Below are positions 63,545 through 64,000 of a stretch of 64,000 nucleotides of DNA, in pieces. Below the pieces are notes generated by a model. The model did no database searches. It worked only from the letters and a program-made list of their open reading frames with translations, and was not told where the DNA came from. Origin of the DNA: Belnapia arida (GTDB lineage Bacteria; Pseudomonadota; Alphaproteobacteria; Acetobacterales; Acetobacteraceae); NCBI RefSeq assembly GCF_016773205.1, contig NZ_JAETWB010000015.1, forward strand, positions 1-64,000, given 5' to 3'. The stretch's first letter is position 1, and the number at the start of each line of letters is the position of its first letter. A program made the translations under genes and the position numbers.

Positions 63545-64000
63545 TCCGCCGCCTCCCGTGCCGCCTGCCGGGTGTTGCAGTAGTCGGTGTCGGAGCAGAC
63601 GAACATCCGCCCGCCCTTGTCATCGACGACGACCTCGTCGAGATAGCTCTCCCGGCTGCCGCAAAGGGCGCAGGGCGCATCCGCCCGCACCGGCCGGAAG
63701 GGATGGTCCTCAAAATCGAGGCTCTTCACCGACGTGTAGGGCGGTACAGCATAGATGCGCTTCTCCCGCCCCGCGCCGAACAGCTGCAAGGCCGGCATCC
63801 GGTCCATCTTCGGGTTGTCGAAGGCTGGGATCGGCGAAGGCGACATCAGGTAGCGCCCGCCGACCAGCACCGGATAGTTGTAGCTGATCGCCACATGGCC
63901 ATGCCGGGCGATATCCTCATAAAGCTTCACATGCATCAGCCCGTAATCGGCCAGGGCATGCATGCGCCGCGTCTCGGCGACGCGCGGCTCGAGCCGGAAC
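63541..64000 (-). CDS. phnJ: C-P lyase PhnJ, C-terminal part (5' end outside the window)
   Basis: About 152 codons are present, open at the window edge. The segment includes FRLEPRVAETRR, DYGLMHVKLYEDIARHGHVAISYNYPV and the cysteine set CX2CX21CX5C (CALC, then C and SDTDYC near the C-terminus), which in PhnJ binds the [4Fe-4S] cluster and supplies the radical SAM chemistry that breaks the C-P bond. The rest of the operon (phnG-H-I and beyond) should lie to the right, upstream in reading order. Confidence 0.92.
   Translation of the reverse strand, partial: FRLEPRVAETRRMHALADYGLMHVKLYEDIARHGHVAISYNYPVLVGGRYLMSPSPIPAFDNPKMDRMPALQLFGAGREKRIYAVPPYTSVKSLDFEDHPFRPVRADAPCALCGSRESYLDEVVVDDKGGRMFVCSDTDYCNTRQAAREAAE

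Overview
The window is a GC-rich bacterial chromosome segment of alphaproteobacterial type. Its dense operons of ABC transporters, acyl-CoA enzymes and oxidoreductases, many translationally coupled through ATGA, GTGA or TGATG overlaps, resemble metabolically versatile Acetobacteraceae such as Roseomonas relatives. That placement is an inference from gene content and base composition, not a measured phylogeny.

Region 1 (1-3345) is the end of an integrative element. It holds a transposase start cut by the window edge, an McrA-like SRA/HNH nuclease, a tyrosine integrase, and a 3' fragment of a tRNA-Lys(UUU) gene that marks the attachment junction. It is visibly less GC-rich than the rest.

Region 2 (3459-8531) holds small metabolic units: a BenE-type transporter, an orphan tricarboxylate-type binding protein, a glycine-zipper lipoprotein, and a GST plus flavin monooxygenase pair. 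Region 3 (8565-15854) is a hydantoinase/oxoprolinase module (hyuA-hyuB-binding protein-FAD oxidase), divergent from an XRE-cupin regulator with a palindromic operator between them.

Region 4 (15913-21564) is a split chromate transporter followed by a beta-oxidation operon of PimF/PimC/PimD type. Region 5 (21715-33008) pairs a branched-chain-type ABC importer with a LivH-LivM fusion with a cluster for the reductive branch of nicotinate breakdown: 6-hydroxynicotinate reductase, enamidase, a UPF0280 protein and a MarR regulator. Two near-identical operators flank marR, and a weaker look-alike precedes the importer. Three genes of unexpected type (an HpnL-like membrane protein, a radical SAM enzyme and a DUF1185 protein) follow enamidase in the same operon.

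Region 6 (33005-48079) is a TetR regulator with a perfect 20-bp palindrome, facing an 11-gene operon: a full Liv-type importer, three acyl-activating ligases, isovaleryl-CoA dehydrogenase and both methylcrotonyl-CoA carboxylase subunits. Region 7 (48131-60258) holds an EmrAB-type efflux pair, a Fur-box-preceded orphan gene, an SOS-type imuA without imuB/dnaE2, cysK-cysE, osmC, an acyl-CoA ligase, a thiamine-diphosphate enzyme and gamma-glutamyltransferase. Region 8 (59740-64000) is the end of a C-P lyase operon (phnJ-K-L-M-DUF1045) converging on phnN.

No CRISPR array, rRNA operon or complete tRNA gene was seen.
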